Below are positions 10,832 to 20,940 of a DNA stretch of 64,000 nt, piece by piece; position 1 is the first letter of the stretch, and every line of letters starts with the position of its first letter. The translations under genes were made by a program, and so were the position numbers. The notes under the pieces were generated by a model. That model was not told the DNA's origin. It saw only the letters and a list, made by a program, of their open reading frames with translations, and made no database searches. Where the stretch lies: the NCBI GenBank assembly GCA_035610365.1, contig CM069432.1:110317529-110381528 (forward strand), written 5' to 3'. The stretch is from Aquatica leii. Its lineage: Eukaryota; Arthropoda; Insecta; Coleoptera; Lampyridae.

Positions 10832-10951
10832 GGGCCCCCCCAAAATAGGTAGGTGATGGGTAAAAACGGAGCTCATTTTTAGATTCAAGAGGTCAGTTTA
10901 CATAAGGATCCTCAAGAATGGTATCAGGGCCGATTTTCATGCAGACCAGTG
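10832..10951 (+). repeat. Right terminal inverted repeat of the CMC transposon
   Basis: Begins TGGGCCCCCC, runs through GGTGATGGG, TTTACATAAGG and GTATCAGGGC, and ends TGCAGACCAGTG. This is the inverse of the left repeat with scattered mismatches, showing the ends have diverged from each other. Confidence 0.75.
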
Positions 10952-10955
10952 ATTA

Positions 10956-13289
10956 TTTAAGCATAATCAAAACAATTTCAAATGTTAGTCTTTAATATTT
11001 ATAATAATATTAGTGTAATGTAATAATGTAGTGTAATGTAATTATGTTAATACAATTATTGCAATTGGGGATAATTTTGGTAAAACTTGATTGACAAATT
11101 TATCGCTTTCTTCTTCGCTTTTGAACAACGGGAAGTCCTTAGCCGAAACAATACCGGCTACTAAAAATAAGTAAACGGGTAACACACCTCCGGCTAGTAT
11201 TTTTTGAAAGTAGGTAAGAGCTATCTAAGAAAAAAAAAACAAACGACTACTGCTTGTGCTGTGCTTTACTATTAAGAAGAAACAAAGAAATTTGGCGCCA
11301 GCTGCCTTCAATGACAGCACTTAAAATATGTAAATTTTTTGAACAATGGGAAACCTCTAATACTTTGGCTACTAACATCTAGACGCGTGGCGTTCTCAAA
11401 GATTAGAAAGCTTTCTTTACAATAATTATTTGGTTACGCCATGGTATAATAAAAGAAATAATTAAATAACTCACAACTAAATAAGCAGTAGATTTGCTTG
11501 TTTTTCTTACAGATGTTATCATGTAGGTGCGGTCTCGCTGATAAAGAATTAAATACTAATTTTCGTTCACCTTATTGGTTACCATTGGTATCTGAATACC
11601 GCTTCGGCAGGTCACCATAATTATCGAGGTTGTTTTTTTTTAAATAAGCCAAATTTCGGTCCGGTACTAATTGCCGTTTTAAGTGCGGCGTTTTTATTAA
11701 ATCAAATTTTAATAAGTACAGCAATTAATTTTCAACGCTTTACCATAAAATTTGGCACAAATATATAATAATTTATAATACGTTGATTCTTAGCAAGGCA
11801 AAGATAGCAAGTGTCCGCGAATCTGCCTGTTCGGAACGATATACCACGACGGTACAATCTTGACCTCTAACCTGTGCATTGAAATATATAAGCTTACTTT
11901 TAAAATTAAAACTAAAATTTCGGAAAAATTTAATCAAATTAATAACATTACACTTGAATTGTTACAAAGTTTGTTTTTAAAATTCTTTCAAACCATTAAC
12001 TTTACTATCTTCTGTGAGTGTGATCTAGACTAAAAAAACAAAATTAAAATGTTAATATGCTGATCGTTGCCAAACCACTCAATCAAAAAAGTATCAAACC
12101 ACGTACCTATTTATATACTTTAGTTTGTTTGGGTGGCAGAACGCGATTTAGTTTAATAAAAAAAAAAAGAAAAAACCATCCAAGAAACTAACGATCTCTT
12201 TTTTATTATGAACTTTATATGTAAAATTACAATATAATTTAATTACTGTCAACTTTATCTAGCAATAGTTTATTATTTTGATTATTTATTAGACATTTTT
12301 CCGCAAGTTATTTTATTTGGTTCACACGTAAGAGTTAGCGTTAGAGTCATGGTCCCCGTGTTTGGGCCTTTTATATAATGACCCGTTAAACTTGACACCA
12401 TGATTGAATTTAATTTAATTGTCTTGAATTTGTTGATAACAGTTTTTTTCTGGTGGCTGACAAACTATTAATATTTTATTTTCTGTTCTTATTAAATAGT
12501 TATAATCAGTTAACATCTAATTTTGTTTTTTGAACTTAGTAAGTTTTACCTATTTGATAGCATGATCCATAAACAATCGAACTTTTAGGGAAAAACTATG
12601 GATCTGACGTTGATTAGTTAATTAAATCAAGAATCGTAGGAAAAACTTGAACATTTGGCAACATAACAGGAAAGTCAACATGCTCATTTCAACTAAAATA
12701 TTTTGAAAGTTTGGTACTTTTAGTTATATAGGAAGAGAACTATAACTTTTGTATATTAAATAAAACTAACTGTATATTATTGCACATTTTAATTTTATTT
12801 AACCCCAACCGTTTTCAGTAAAAAATGACAGTTGCACGCCATAACAAAGTTATCGATACTCTCCAAACGGCAACTTATTTTGCAATAAAATTTTGCAATA
12901 CTGTAAACAAAACTTTGTTTTAATTACGTAAACACGCACTATAACGTTTTTTTGTACAACGTGCTTTGAAAAAAAATTACCGAAACTGTCACACTCGAAA
13001 ATTGTAAAAATTAAATTTTTTTAATTAGAAACCCATATTTTTAACATTGAACTTTTGTTTAACACCAGAAATAACTATTATTTACATACGTACTTTATTT
13101 TATGAAAAGATTTGAAGTCGCAACAGAAGTTAACCCGTAACCGACGAGGTCTTACTTTTGTGACGTAAACGTCAACGGGGAGTCTCACAGACACCTAAGC
13201 AGCTATTTTAAAAAGGTTTATTTTTGTTTAAATAAAAACAAACTATATGTATTTCATTAACGACTAGATTGTAGAAAGTTCTTCACTAG
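10956..13289. other. Mostly non-coding region with one exon-like minus-strand frame
   Basis: Apart from the exon-like stretch at 11042-11224, no gene is supported. A block near 11340-11385 resembles part of that stretch (read on the minus strand both have TTAGTAGCC then, shortly after, TTCCC and TTGTTCAAAA), suggesting a diverged local duplication. A more GC-rich patch lies at 13130-13195 without a recognisable product. Confidence 0.4.
11042..11224 (-). other. Possible terminal exon of an unrecognised protein
   Basis: On the minus strand a long T run and CTTAG acceptor-like site is followed directly by 60 codons and a TAA stop. The peptide has a hydrophobic helix (ILAGGVLPVYLFLVAGIV) and then a charged tail (KDFPLFKSEEESDKFV). 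Codon content looks less random than the flanking DNA. No upstream exon was found and I do not recognise the family, so a transposon remnant is equally possible. Confidence 0.25.
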
Positions 13290-13328
13290 GAGGGGCAAAT
13301 TAAACTACTTAAGATTTTATTATGGTGA

Positions 13329-13360
13329 CGTTTCGTGCAACCAGGCGTGCACTTCTTCAG
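13329..13360 (-). ncRNA. Hammerhead-ribozyme-like motif of the Penelope-like element
   Basis: Read on the minus strand, CTGAAGAA is followed by GTGCA, an eight-base loop, TGCAC (a perfect five-pair stem II) and then GAAACG. This resembles the CUGANGA/GAAA core of hammerhead ribozymes reported in the terminal repeats of Penelope-like elements. One extra A between CTGAAGA and the stem departs from the textbook core, so cleavage activity is not assured. Confidence 0.5.
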
Positions 13361-13656
13361 GCCACTGAAATATAGGTACAAACCACGTAGAAACTTACAC
13401 TAAAAGGTTTGAGTGGAATAGTCCTTAACTCCAAACGACATGAAACTATTACACAATATAAATTAAAGTTAACATGAATAATTGTTAAAACATTTCTAAA
13501 AAGTCAAATAAATTAAAATAGTTGTAAATGAACAATTAACTGTGAATGACAAACAATTGACACGACATGTATAATCAAAAATTCTATTTCTAATGTCAAG
13601 GTAACCAAAGAAGATAAGAAAGAAAAATACCGCGAATTTAATAGACCTAACTTAAG

Positions 13657-14031
13657 CTAATAAGTAATCTTAGATATTAAATTGTTGTAAACATTACTTA
13701 AATTGTTAGTGTCTGTATTGAAGTTAATGTTGTTTTTGTAAACGTTGATGAATATCATCTTTGAAACTAATCGCTTTTTATAGTTACAATCTCTGTCTAA
13801 AATTTTGGGATTGTTGAAGTCAAAATTATGTTCCGTATTGATATGATGTAACGCTAACGCAGTTTTGCCCTTTTTATTATTACAATCATACATGTGATTA
13901 TTGATCCGATTTTTTATTTTCTGTTTCGTTTGTCCTATGTAACACGCTTGGCATCCCATACAATCTAGCTTGTACACTACATCATGTTTTTCAGTTATAT
14001 TAGTTTTATGTTTAGTTCTACTGTACAGCAT
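13657..14031 (-). pseudogene. GIY-YIG endonuclease domain of a Penelope-like element
   Basis: The frame is 124 codons. VVYKLDCMGCQACYIGQT contains the V-Y ... Y-I-G pair of the GIY-YIG fold with the CxxC insertion typical of the Penelope/Neptune endonucleases. Downstream KIKNRINNHMYDCNNKK and ALALHHINTEHNFDFNN supply the conserved Arg and His segment, and LVSKMIFIN carries the region expected to hold the metal-binding Glu, where this copy has no obvious Glu (it reads KRLVSKMIF rather than R...E). The enzyme would nick DNA for target-primed reverse transcription. The first Met is inside the linker and the real polyprotein would begin far upstream, so it is listed as a fragment. Confidence 0.78.
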
Positions 14032-14600
14032 GTTATAAATAGTATTAGTGTTATTTTAATATGATTGGTTTTTATAATCGGAATTATTCTTTTTGTTAGA
14101 TTTGGAACATTTATTATTTTCGTGTAGATAACGTTAGTGTAAGGGTTAGTATTAGGCTTAGTAATGAATGGGATTATTGGTGGTGAAGGATTATTATTAT
14201 TAGTTGTGTTAGTGTGTATGAGTATTCTGTTTATTATGTTATTAAGGTAGTTGCTTTTCCTTAATCCTTAACTGCTTAAAGAACATATTAATTTCATATT
14301 AAAAGAAGATGTAACTACAGTATTTGTATATACATTTCATTTATACATATTTATGTAGTTACTACAGAAAGAAGAAAATTATCTTAATGACACAAGATTT
14401 TGTAGAATGGAGTCACTTAAAGAAACTGAAATATAGATATAAGAATATTTTTTATTTTATAAAAAAGGCACAAAGTTGCAACAAAAATTCACATTTGTTC
14501 ATTTACAGCAAGGCATGGGCTATCTTTTAAAAAAAATGAACATATATTTAAATGTAGCACTGTTTTTCGGGTGTTGCCGCGTCACAAAACTTTCTCTCAA

Positions 14601-14632
14601 CGTTTCGCTGATCATGCTATCAGCTTCTTCAG
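14601..14632 (-). ncRNA. Hammerhead-ribozyme-like motif, minus strand
   Basis: On the minus strand CTGAAGAA, then GCTGAT, a six-base loop, ATCAGC (perfect six-pair stem II) and GAAACG. It lies in the terminal region of the Penelope-like element just beyond the endonuclease 3' end, the place reported for such ribozymes in this retroelement class. Confidence 0.55.
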
Positions 14633-14940
14633 AAGATTTCTAAAGACTAATGTTATCGTCTTGCCCTCCTCGTTATATGCTGCGCTTCGCTGATCCGTGT
14701 CCGTTTTGGTCTGTTGCTTTACGTTCATAGACGTCTGGCGACTTCTTGCATGTTCTTCACGCAGCGTAGACCTCCATGTATTGCTTAATCTGTATCCATC
14801 CTCACGGTTAAAGTTGTTAGGATTTTTCATTATTTCCAGTGGTTTGAGTATTATTCGATGGTGATAGTGTCTGCTTCGTGCTAATACCTTTACGTTCCCG
14901 TAATTAATCCAGTGATCTCCATTCTCATGTAGATGTTCCG

Positions 14941-15240
14941 CTACTGCAGATTTGTCCGTGCGTTTGAGTTGAGCGTCTCGTTAATGTTCTTTAACCTGCA
15001 ATGAATGCTCCTCCCTGTTTGACCGATGTAACTCTTGCCGCACATACACTCTAATTTGTATATACCTTTGGTGTGTAGTCTTGGGAGTTGATCTTTATTA
15101 GGAGGTATGAGCTGATCTATTTTCTTCACTGTGTTATAACGTGTAGTGATGTTCTTCTTTTCTAGAACCCTCTTTAGTCTGTCAGTGACTGGCAAATTAG
15201 GGTAAGCAAGCATATGTTTCTGACAATGTCTCCGCAGCAA
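14941..15240 (-). pseudogene. GIY-YIG endonuclease segment of the Penelope-like element
   Basis: The segment contains GIYKLECMCGKSYIGQTGRS, a clear GIY-YIG box with CxC, followed by a basic stretch CRLKNINETLN. Comparison with the copy at 17041-17230, which reads VKEHQRDAQLRR at the same place, shows this copy has a frameshift that replaces the catalytic downstream part. Upstream it reads into the linker with VLEKKNITTRYNT. It is the C-terminal part of the polyprotein on the minus strand, directly followed by the hammerhead-bearing terminal repeat. Confidence 0.75.
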
Positions 15241-16699
15241 CCTCAGCTTGCTTCTCCTTCTTTTTATGTGGTCTTATTAATTTTTTGTTGTAGCCATTTT
15301 TTATAAGAGCGTTCCTTATGTGTTTGGTTGCCTTCGGCTTGTGTTCTTCGTCGCTAATCTTCTCCGCTCTTCTTAGAAGTGTGTTGATGAGGTATCTCTT
15401 TTGTTGTGAATGGTGATAAGAAGATGCGTGTAGATACCGGTCTGTATGTGTTTCCTTGCGGTATACGCTATTACTTAGCCTGTTGTTGTTCGTGCGTGTT
15501 ACCAAAACGTCTAGAAAGAGCAGCGTTTTGTTCTTTTCGATCTCCATGGTGAATTTGATACTGTTGTGGTGTCCATTGATATGTTGAAGAAAACTTTGTA
15601 ATTCTTCCCGTCTAAAAAAAAAGTGTCGTCTACGTATCTGTACCAGCATTTCGGTTTTCAGTCGCTTAAGTTGATAGCTTCTTGTTCGAAAGCTCCCATG
15701 AAAATGTTGGCTATTACTGGTGACAGTGGTGATCCCATGCTTGCGTTGTTCTTTTGTTCATAGAACTCACCATTCCACAAGAAGTAGGTTGACGTTAAAC
15801 AGAGTCTGGTCAAGTCGATCAAATCTTCTTGTAAACCTCGTGGCACTAGTTGTTGTCTAATGATCTCTAATGTTTCTTCCACTGGTATATTGGTGAATAG
15901 CGATTCTATGTCGAAACTAACTAATATGTCACTGGCAGTTACCTCAAGTCTTTGGAGAACCTTGACGAAATGTTCGGAATTCTTAACGTAGCTGGTTGTC
16001 CGTCCGGTGTGCTGCTGTAGTCTTCTAACTAAGTATTTGCTAGCTTGTAAGTCGGTGATCCACAGGTACTGACAAAAGGTCTTAGAGGGTTTCCAGTTTT
16101 ATGAATTTTTGGTAACCCATACAGTCTTGGAGGTTGGCTTTCCGATGGTAACAGCCTTTTCTGCTCTTCTGTTGGTATAGATGAGTCTTTGATCGCCTTT
16201 CTTCTGCGTCGTTCAATTTTCGCAGTAGGGCCCTTGTTTAGTTTTATGTAATGCTCTGGGTCTAGTAGAGTGTCCATTTTTCTGAAGTAGATGTTCTTAT
16301 CCATTATTACTGTCGCGTTGCCTTTGTCCGCTCGTAGAATGATTACTCTTTCATCCTTACGTAAGTCAAATAACGCTCTTTCCTCATTCTTGGTTATTTT
16401 TCTTGATGGTTGTTTGGCTGTCCGTAAGATACGACAAGTTTCGTGTCTTATTTCTTCAGCATCTTCGATGGGTAGATTGCAGATGGCACATTTCACTTGA
16501 GCGATGATCTCCTTTTTTGGTATTTAGCAGGTGCGATTGCGAAGTTGAGCAGCAAGTATAGTTCGTTGGATATTTGATTTAATCTATGGTAGATATCACG
16601 TACTCTTTTCCTGACTAGCGCGTTTTCTTCACGATGAATTATCCTTTTGGCGACGGTGGTTCTTAGTTGATGTTGTATCCTCACAAAAGTAGGTGTCAC
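15197..16699 (-). pseudogene. Penelope-like reverse transcriptase, broken
   Basis: Blocks on the minus strand follow RT order. 16493-16699 is the N-terminal region. 16029-16496 has VIILRADKGNATVIMD and PRLYGLPKIHKTG, the early RT motifs with the catalytic Asp of motif A region upstream of the palm. 15658-15882 has NASMGSPLSPVIANIFMG (motif B). The active-site box reads RYVDDTF at about 15615-15640, right after a TGA at 15658-15660. A frameshift in nine consecutive T then leads to the thumb block FLQHINGHHNSIKFTMEIE and LLFLDVLVTR at 15197-15600. The YVDD aspartates are intact, but the stops and frameshift prevent a functional enzyme. Confidence 0.85.
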
Positions 16700-16825
16700 G
16701 TGTTGGTCTCGGCAGCGACGCAGGAATGCCAGCGAGGCAAGTAGCTAGTTCTTCTTCTTTTTTAGTTTAACCAGTTTTTTAGTTTTCAAATATGTTTCCT
16801 CCCCGTAGAGGCGTCCAATAGTAGA

Positions 16826-17485
16826 ATGCAAACTTTCACGGTCGTTGTTTAATGTAGCACTGTTCCGCTACTGCACATTTGTCCGTGCGTCTGAGTTGAG
16901 CGTCTCGTTGATGTTTTTTAACCCTGCACTGAATGCTCTTCCCGTTTGGCCGATGTAACTCTTGCCGCACATACACTCTAATTTGTATATACCTTTGGTG
17001 TGTAGTCTTGAGAGTTGATCTTTATTAGGAGGTATGAGCTCAGAGTTACATCCCAAACAGGGAGGAGCATTCAGTGCAGGGTTAAAGAACATCAACGAGA
17101 CGCTCAACTCAGACGCACGGTCAAGTCTGCTGTAGCGGAACATCTACATGAGGATGGAGATCACGGGATTGATTACGTAAACGTAAAGGTATTAGCACGA
17201 AGCAGACACTATCACCAGCGAATAATATGAAGATAGATACAGATTAAGCAAAACATGGAGGTCTACGCTGCGTGAAGAACATGCAAGGAGTCGTCAGACG
17301 TCTATGAACCGTAAGACGGTATATAACAAGGAGCGCAAGACGATAACATCAGTCTTTAGAAAGCTTCTGAAGAAGCTGACAGCATAATCAGCGAAACGTT
17401 AAGAGAAAGTTTTGTGACGCGGCAACACTCGAAAAGCAGTGCTACATTAAACAACGGCCGTGAAAGTTTGCATTCTACTATATAT
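16826..17485. mobile_element. Inverted chimera of Penelope-like 3' ends
   Basis: 16864-17040 is a minus-strand endonuclease copy (GIYKLECMCGKSYIGQTGR) nearly identical to 14937-15115. At 17041 the sequence flips to plus strand and continues with the same domain (SQTGRSIQCRVKEHQRDAQ) through to a terminal region with a hammerhead-like motif and CAGTGCTACATTAAACAACG. The bases AACTTTCACGGTCGTTG at about 16831-16847 recur inverted at about 17454-17474, so the whole block is bracketed by inverse terminal sequence. This looks like template switching or a foldback insertion into the neighbouring Penelope-like copy. Confidence 0.65.
17367..17398 (+). ncRNA. Hammerhead-ribozyme-like motif, plus strand
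   Basis: CTGAAGAA, GCTGA, loop with CAGCATAA, TCAGC (perfect five-pair stem II), GAAACG. This is the inverted counterpart of the motif at 14601-14632, differing by a few bases in the loop, and it belongs to the plus-strand Penelope-like fragment. Confidence 0.5.
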
Positions 17486-17589
17486 TTAAATATTAACAAA
17501 AAATGCAACATGTAAGATTTAGACAAAAAAAATATATAAAAAAACATTCCTCTATACGAAAAAACATTTAGAGTATTTTTGCAACACAT

Positions 17590-18500
17590 TCATTACATAT
17601 TTTTGAACTACACGTCATACAAATTAGTTTTTTACACTCGCAACACAAGTAAGAAGCTGTCCTATGTAGTTGTGCAGGGTACAGGTAACAATACTTGCGT
17701 ACTTCTAACTTTTATGATACCCCAGGCGTAAGTGTGTTTATGCGGAGGATATGTTTTATAAAGTCTCTCATTTCTAAAGGGATCTTGGGATTTTCATATT
17801 GTCTTCTCATATGTGGATAGGTAAGACTTTGTGCTAGTTCCTTCATAAAATCCTTTCGATTTATTATTCTGTTGTCTCTGTCTCATTTGTACATCACAAA
17901 TGTGTTGACAGTGCTAATGTCTAGTATTTTGAAAAATAAAGCCATATACCAACGTCGTGTTTTTCTACATGAAGTATACATAGTACATTTTTCGTCAAAA
18001 AAATCTACACTTCCTTTTGTCATATTGTGGGAACTTATTATTTCAGGTTTTCCTGTTTTTAAATCTGTAACTTTATTGTGATGCATCAATAACAACAAAA
18101 TAACGGATCGATTTTGTTTGGAACAAACAAAACTAGCGTCAAATTTTTAGTAAAACCATACCCAAGCAACACATTGGTGTATAAAACGTTCAAATGTCCG
18201 TCTGATAAACGTTTATTACATGTTTAAAAACGTTTTAATGTCTAATAAACGTTTATCAGACAGACATTCGAATGTTTTTTATATCAATGTGTTGCTTGGG
18301 TAAAAAGACGATTCAATTGCTCTTCTTGATGGTTGTTGGAATGTGCCGGTTTGTCTTTCTCATTGTGCTAACATAGGTAATACGGTTGGAGCTTAGTAGT
18401 CCCGCTAATTCTACAAATGATAATTAATTATCTGCCGTCAAATTTATGTTTGTCCTAAATAGCGGTCGACACAGATATATCACAGGTTAGGTAAGCTTAA
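17590..18500 (-). pseudogene. piggyBac-family transposase relic
   Basis: On the minus strand, from 18500 downward: a damaged TADN...SFVELAGLL block (the piggyBac DNW-FTS region), NRITYVSTMRKTNRHIP, then after a MITE insertion VTDLKTGKPEIISSHN, MTKGSVDFFDEKC and SCRKTRRWYMALFF, and finally a cysteine-rich tail YLCCECKKLICMTCSSKICN, the C-terminal zinc domain of piggyBac transposases. A stop lies in front of the tail (near 17735) and others lie upstream. The first DDD block is not visible. The order is that of one copy inactivated by point changes and one insertion. Confidence 0.82.
18161..18300. mobile_element. 140 bp palindromic MITE inside the piggyBac relic
   Basis: The ends are CCCAAGCAACACATTG and its exact inverse CAATGTGTTGCTTGGG, flanked by TA on both sides (18159-18160 and 18301-18302). 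The internal arms are also inverse to each other (TCTGATAAACGTTTATTA and TAATAAACGTTTATCAGA), so almost the whole element is a hairpin. A TA duplication suggests Tc1/mariner-type mobilisation. Confidence 0.8.
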
Positions 18501-19153
18501 GCAATTCTTTTTTTTTGTCTGCAGAAAGAGCAATTCTACTCAAATCATTTCCAGTATATACGTAGATAATGTTTGATTTATTTGACTCAAAATTCTGATT
18601 TTTTAAACATTTTATTAAAATTTTTATTTTGACATTTTCTGCTTGTATTGATGCTCTGATTTTACCTCTAAATTAATTACCAACAATTCAGATACACGCT
18701 GTATGTATTTACAATAACATGTATTTGTTTTTTTTCTGAACTTCAGATACTGTTATCATTCGATTATTGTTAAGAAAAATCCCAAGCGGCGTGCACTGTA
18801 GTAGAAAATTGATTAGCATAAACCAAAATTATAAAAAATACATTATCGGGCCTGCTTTCAGCTTTGCTTCGCAATAAAATTAATTCTCGATGATCATGTT
18901 TTGGTTAAGACTGTAATTTAAATACGTTCCAACATTCAAAAACTTATCAGTAAATTAAAAAAAAATTTTTTGAGTTTCATGTTTAGTAAACAAGTTTACC
19001 AAATATTTATTAATTGTTCATTAATATTTTGTGATAAGTTATACCGCTATACGATATGGAATATTGTGCCTAAAATACGCAACTATAAAAAGTTTCACTT
19101 TTGGGATATATGAGAGTCTATTATGGTTACTTTTTAAATTATTTTCATATTAT
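18501..19153. other. AT-rich sequence, nothing recognised
   Basis: No open frame with family signature and no clear repeat ends are visible between the piggyBac relic and the next dispersed repeat. A TACACGCTGTATGTA near 18690 resembles the ACAG(G/C)GTGT ends seen downstream. Confidence 0.4.
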
Positions 19154-20062
19154 ACAGGGTGTCGCAAAAGTTTTTAAATAAAGTTCTTTGTATATTATTA
19201 CATTTTTGGATTCCAATCAAAATAAGAGCGTGGGTTAATAACATTTATGAAGATTAAACGTTAAGGTTTTTTAAATAATTTGAATTTTGTCAAATTATAA
19301 CTTGATATTCATGCTTGAAATACTTAAGAAGAGTCAAAATTATGTAAGCAAAATTTAGATAATTAAAAAGTACACTTTTCGGTAACTTATAAAATACGAC
19401 GTTGTATTTAAATTAATCAAGTTATAGCTAATAAAATTCTTAAAAATAAAAATTATTGTACTTAAATGAGAAGCGGTAAAATGTACTTGCTTTCTTGACA
19501 AAATATTATTATTACCATATGAATACAAACAATAGGACTGATGCAGTACTTTTAACTACTAAGTTTTATTATATAAGAAAAATAGAAAAAATATTTTTAA
19601 CATACAGCAAAAAATTAAACATTTAACGTATACAAAGAGAAAATAATTTTTTTCTATTATCAATGCATTGTTGTTATTTATTTTTGACAACACAAAACTT
19701 GAAATAGAAAGAAAGCAAGTTATCAAACCGAGTTCAAAGAAAACTTAATGTAGAATGTATGTTTGTTACATTGCAATATTTTTTTTGTTACAACCACAGA
19801 TAAATGTAACACATAATACATTTTGTTAAGTGTCAGTGTCAACACGAAAAAATAATGATTGGCATCACTTGTAATTTTTTTATTAACGATTTATTTTCAA
19901 CAATTCCTCACTTATTTATATAGTCATCATCGGGCTGAAAACTTTAATTGAAAATATCTCAAAAATGGGCCACTATACAAATTCTTAACGAAAAAATTTT
20001 CATATAACGCTACAAGGAAACTGCTTCTTGAGTTTCTGGTCGTATTTCAAAAACACGCTGTA
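19154..20062. repeat. Dispersed repeat with ACAGGGTG ends, copy 1
   Basis: Begins ACAGGGTGTCGCAAAAG and ends with the inverse ACACGCTGT. The right 280 bases (TACAACCACAGATAAATGTA, GTCAGTGTCAACACG, CGGGCTGAAAACTTTAATTG, CTACAAGGAAACTGC) recur at 33330-33640 in the same orientation and at 20579-20940 in inverse orientation. This is a medium-copy non-coding element family with no coding frame. Confidence 0.5.
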
Positions 20063-20578
20063 TATGCATATTCACGTATTCAGTTAACAATTTGGAAATT
20101 CCCTAGAAATCAAACATTGGATAAGCATTTTTCGTTTCACCAACCCATTTCGAAAATTATCAAGTAATATGCTATTTGGAAAAAATAGCTTTATAGGCTT
20201 GTAAATGCATTTATTAAACTATTCGATTCAGTACTTAACATAAACTTTTAAAATTTTTTTCAAATTGACAATGTGTAACAAATAGTTACATAATAATGAC
20301 ATTTAAAAAAATTCAATTCTGTTTTAACTAAGAAATCTAGTAAAGTAAGAATTTCAAGTGCGAAAAACGCCGTTTATATTTTATATTTGTTCTTTTCATT
20401 GTTAATACAAAATAGCGTTATCACATAAGACGTAGTTAATTTAAGTTGTTATTCTAAGAACGCACATGCTTTTCAAGTTAATTCTCAAAGATAACGTTTT
20501 TACAGATGTTAAAGCGTAAAAAACGTATTGTGAAAAGTCAGCTAAAAATTCATACGAAATAGGTTATTGTTAATGTAT

Positions 20579-20940
20579 ACAGGGTGTATCTGAAATGCGA
20601 TTACAAAATCAAGTAGTAGTTTCTTTGTGTATTATATGAAAATTATTTCTTTAAAGTTTTAGTTTAAAGTGGCTCAGTTTTGAGATATTTACAATTATAG
20701 TTTTGAGGTCGGTCCTGACTATCTAAACAAATAGATATTGGCTGTTCAATGTAACTATGCGGTAAATAGCGGACCAATGCTGTTAAACTCGTAAAATGTA
20801 TTGATGTGTTGATTATTTTCTTTACTTTTCTGTCATCTACAAAATAAATTGTTAATAAAATAGTAAAAACAAATACTAATGTTCATTTCTTAGCATTACT
20901 GAGCTAGCTTAACAAAATGTACTTTGTGTACAGATTCTAG
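20579..20940 (-). repeat. Dispersed repeat with ACAGGGTG end, copy 2 (inverse)
   Basis: Starts ACAGGGTGTATCTGAAATGC; its inverse matches the right part of the copy at 19154-20062 (GTACATTTTGTTAAG, AAATATCTCAAAACTG, TTTTCATATAA). The other end cannot be fixed. Copies 1 and 2 face each other across about 500 bp. Confidence 0.45.

Larger units (their letters stand above)
8365..10951 (-). mobile_element. CMC-type (CACTA/Mirage/Chapaev) DNA transposon, apparently full length
   Basis: The element is 2587 bp. Left end CACTAGTCTGCA (8365) and inverted right end CACTGGTCTGCA (10951) match, and imperfect inverted repeats extend about 131 bp on the left (to 8495) and 120 bp on the right (from 10832). 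ATTA flanks it directly on both sides (8361-8364 and 10952-10955), a 4 bp target duplication. CACT(A/G) ends are the hallmark of the CMC superfamily, and 4 bp duplications are reported for Chapaev-type members. The only gene is a 566-codon minus-strand ORF filling the centre. The rest is the short untranslated flanks. The superfamily assignment rests on the ends; the ORF being its transposase is inferred from position and possible acidic triad. Confidence 0.82.
13290..14275 (-). mobile_element. Penelope-like element, 3' part with GIY-YIG endonuclease
   Basis: On the minus strand a linker region, a GIY-YIG endonuclease frame and a terminal region with a hammerhead-like motif follow one another, the arrangement of the 3' half of Penelope-like retroelements. 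No reverse transcriptase domain precedes it, so the copy is 5'-truncated. The upper boundary is only approximate. The minus-strand sequence upstream of the endonuclease (14035-14275) is largely open in translation and rich in Asn, Pro and Ile, as expected for an RT-endonuclease linker. Confidence 0.7.
14554..16862 (-). mobile_element. Penelope-like element with RT and GIY-YIG endonuclease, decayed
   Basis: On the minus strand from 16862 down to 14554 come a terminal sequence containing TAGCACTG, an N-terminal domain, reverse transcriptase, GIY-YIG endonuclease and a second terminal sequence with a hammerhead-like motif and again TAGCACTG. This is close to a full-length copy in gene order. It is dead: the RT frame has a stop just before the active-site box and a frameshift in a run of nine T (minus strand) just after it, and further stops separate the N-terminal blocks. 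Confidence 0.85.
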
